Assembly (NCBI GenBank): GCA_946409475.1
Contig: CAMJWQ010000052.1
Span: forward strand, 1 to 13,459
DNA length: 13,459 nt
Origin: an uncultured Lachnospiraceae bacterium
Lineage (GTDB): Bacteria > Bacillota > Clostridia > Lachnospirales > Lachnospiraceae
Direction: 5' to 3'
The notes beneath the pieces were generated by a model that was not told where the DNA came from, made no database searches, and worked only from the letters and a program-made list of their open reading frames with translations. Position numbers and translations under genes: made by a program. This document shows positions 12,480 through 13,459 of this stretch, in pieces. Position 1 is the first letter of the stretch; the number at the start of each line of letters is the position of its first letter.

Positions 12480-13459
12480 TTAATCCTCAATAACAATTAT
12501 CCGCAGGGAGGCGGCAGACCACGGGTTTCCAATTATAAAGGCCGTATGGCTGGATTTAGGTATTAAATTTACTTTAAAGGATAATAATGGTTCGCTTAAT
12601 TGGGTGAAGGGCCGATAGATACCCATGGCAATTACCGGAATTTCCTGCAGTCTGCCGGATTTTGACGCATATGCCACGTACATTTCGTAATCAGAGGATC
12701 TTGCCTGTTTATAATTACTTGCTTCTTTAAAGCGGATATCATGAAATACCAAATCTCCTGTTGATAAGATGATATCAAAGGAGGAGTTTTCATGAGACAT
12801 ATTTGCTATACGTAAGCATCCGATATTTAAATCCATGTTTCTGCAATTGGTGGCGGAAATGGGTACCAAATCCATTCCTTTTGCACCTTCAATAATTACC
12901 ATTGTTATTGTGTGTCCGCCCCTAAAAGGGATATTTTTATGATATAAGACACTCCTGGTTCCGTTTGTACCGATAATTTTGATGTCGTGAAAACCGTCTT
13001 CTATCCTGTTTGTGGGTGTGATATCACCAAAGATCAAATGATCTGCAAATAGTGCATCATTAATCATGACATTAACAGGTAAATTGCCCGCAGAGGCATT
13101 CAAAAAACGGAGTGAAGATAATTCCCTGTTATTTGTCGTATTATAAAAAGATTTGGAGCTGGAATTTATTTGTTGAAACGATCTGACCGGTTTTATATTT
13201 GGCAGAACATCTTCCTCATCATTGAAGGATATATGATTGTTTATAATAATATTGCTTTTATCCGTGCTTTCATTGTAATTTATTTTTTCAGGATTATTAG
13301 GGGGTGTTGTGGTACTGCCGTAACGTTTCATGGCCGGTGAAATAAGCTCCGACGGAAGAGGTGCCGGAGTCATGCTGCGGCTATTTGTTATTCCGGCAGA
13401 ATTAGGTGGCGGCATCATACCCGGAGCAGCGGGAGCGGGTGTTGCCATTGTACCCGGAG
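12480..13459 (-). CDS. DUF4397-domain protein with Pro-rich N-terminus, 5' end outside
   Basis: The minus-strand frame is open to the window edge. The first visible ATG is at 13448-13446, but the codons before it (PGT) continue the same proline/glycine/alanine-rich style and no ribosome site is seen, so the true start may be further upstream. From that ATG 322 residues are visible. Residues 1-55 are low-complexity and proline-rich; about 55-105 are asparagine/serine-rich. From about 110 a DUF4397-like beta-rich domain begins (LRFLNASAGNLPVNVMINDALFADHLIFGDIT, then DGFHDIKIIGTNGT and HTITMVII), with a second, weaker unit near 207 (GCLRIANMSHENSSFDIILSTGDLVFHDIRF). DUF4397 units are usually extracellular or surface-associated, but no signal peptide is visible here. 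Function unknown. Confidence 0.8.
   Translation of the reverse strand, partial: PGTMATPAPAAPGMMPPPNSAGITNSRSMTPAPLPSELISPAMKRYGSTTTPPNNPEKINYNESTDKSNIIINNHISFNDEEDVLPNIKPVRSFQQINSSSKSFYNTTNNRELSSLRFLNASAGNLPVNVMINDALFADHLIFGDITPTNRIEDGFHDIKIIGTNGTRSVLYHKNIPFRGGHTITMVIIEGAKGMDLVPISATNCRNMDLNIGCLRIANMSHENSSFDIILSTGDLVFHDIRFKEASNYKQARSSDYEMYVAYASKSGRLQEIPVIAMGIYRPFTQLSEPLLSFKVNLIPKSSHTAFIIGNPWSAASLRIIVIED

Overview
The window reads as chromosome of a low-GC, anaerobic Gram-positive bacterium, most likely a Lachnospiraceae-type clostridium. The basis is AT-rich coding sequence, strong AGGAGG-type ribosome sites, a GlpP antiterminator, a GlpA-like/DUF1667 glycerol oxidation operon, a DUF421 (YetF-type) membrane protein and a DUF4397 protein. 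The species is not identifiable from sequence alone. No tRNA, rRNA, CRISPR array, transposase or phage gene was seen.

Layout, left to right. (1) 194-1561: membrane-anchored EAL-domain c-di-GMP phosphodiesterase. (2) 1714-5801: glycerol block: glpP, a structured leader of about 395 bases with several hairpins, then three tightly packed genes: a GlpA-like FAD dehydrogenase with a C-terminal BFD-type iron-sulfur domain, a pyridine-nucleotide-disulfide-type flavoprotein and a small DUF1667 cysteine protein. GlpP probably senses glycerol-3-phosphate and relieves termination in the leader, and the three proteins probably pass electrons from glycerol-3-phosphate to a cellular carrier. (3) 5949-8169: two-component pair, a KdpD-like kinase without the usual KdpD N-terminal part and a KdpE-like regulator, closed by a strong terminator at 8260-8303. 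(4) 8498-11539: potassium uptake operon: a small TPR-like protein, two half-type TrkA/RCK proteins and a TrkH channel gene. trkH is interrupted by one in-frame TAA at 10982-10984, with the reading frame intact on both sides. (5) On the minus strand, 11548-12255 is a DUF421 protein and 12480 to the right edge is a DUF4397 protein whose 5' end lies outside the window.

The signals most worth checking: the trkH nonsense codon just before selectivity filter 3; four 11-base direct-repeat units in two phased pairs directly upstream of a -10 element ahead of the potassium operon, which look like an operator for the adjacent KdpE-like regulator; a leader between glpP and glpA in which two near-identical arms can pair with the same third arm; and a dispersed intergenic repeat shared by the glp leader and the kdpE-trk gap. 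The genes themselves belong to known families; I did not find a wholly new protein system. What is unusual is the regulatory and RNA-level structure and the wiring of a KdpDE-like pair to a Trk/Ktr-type transporter.
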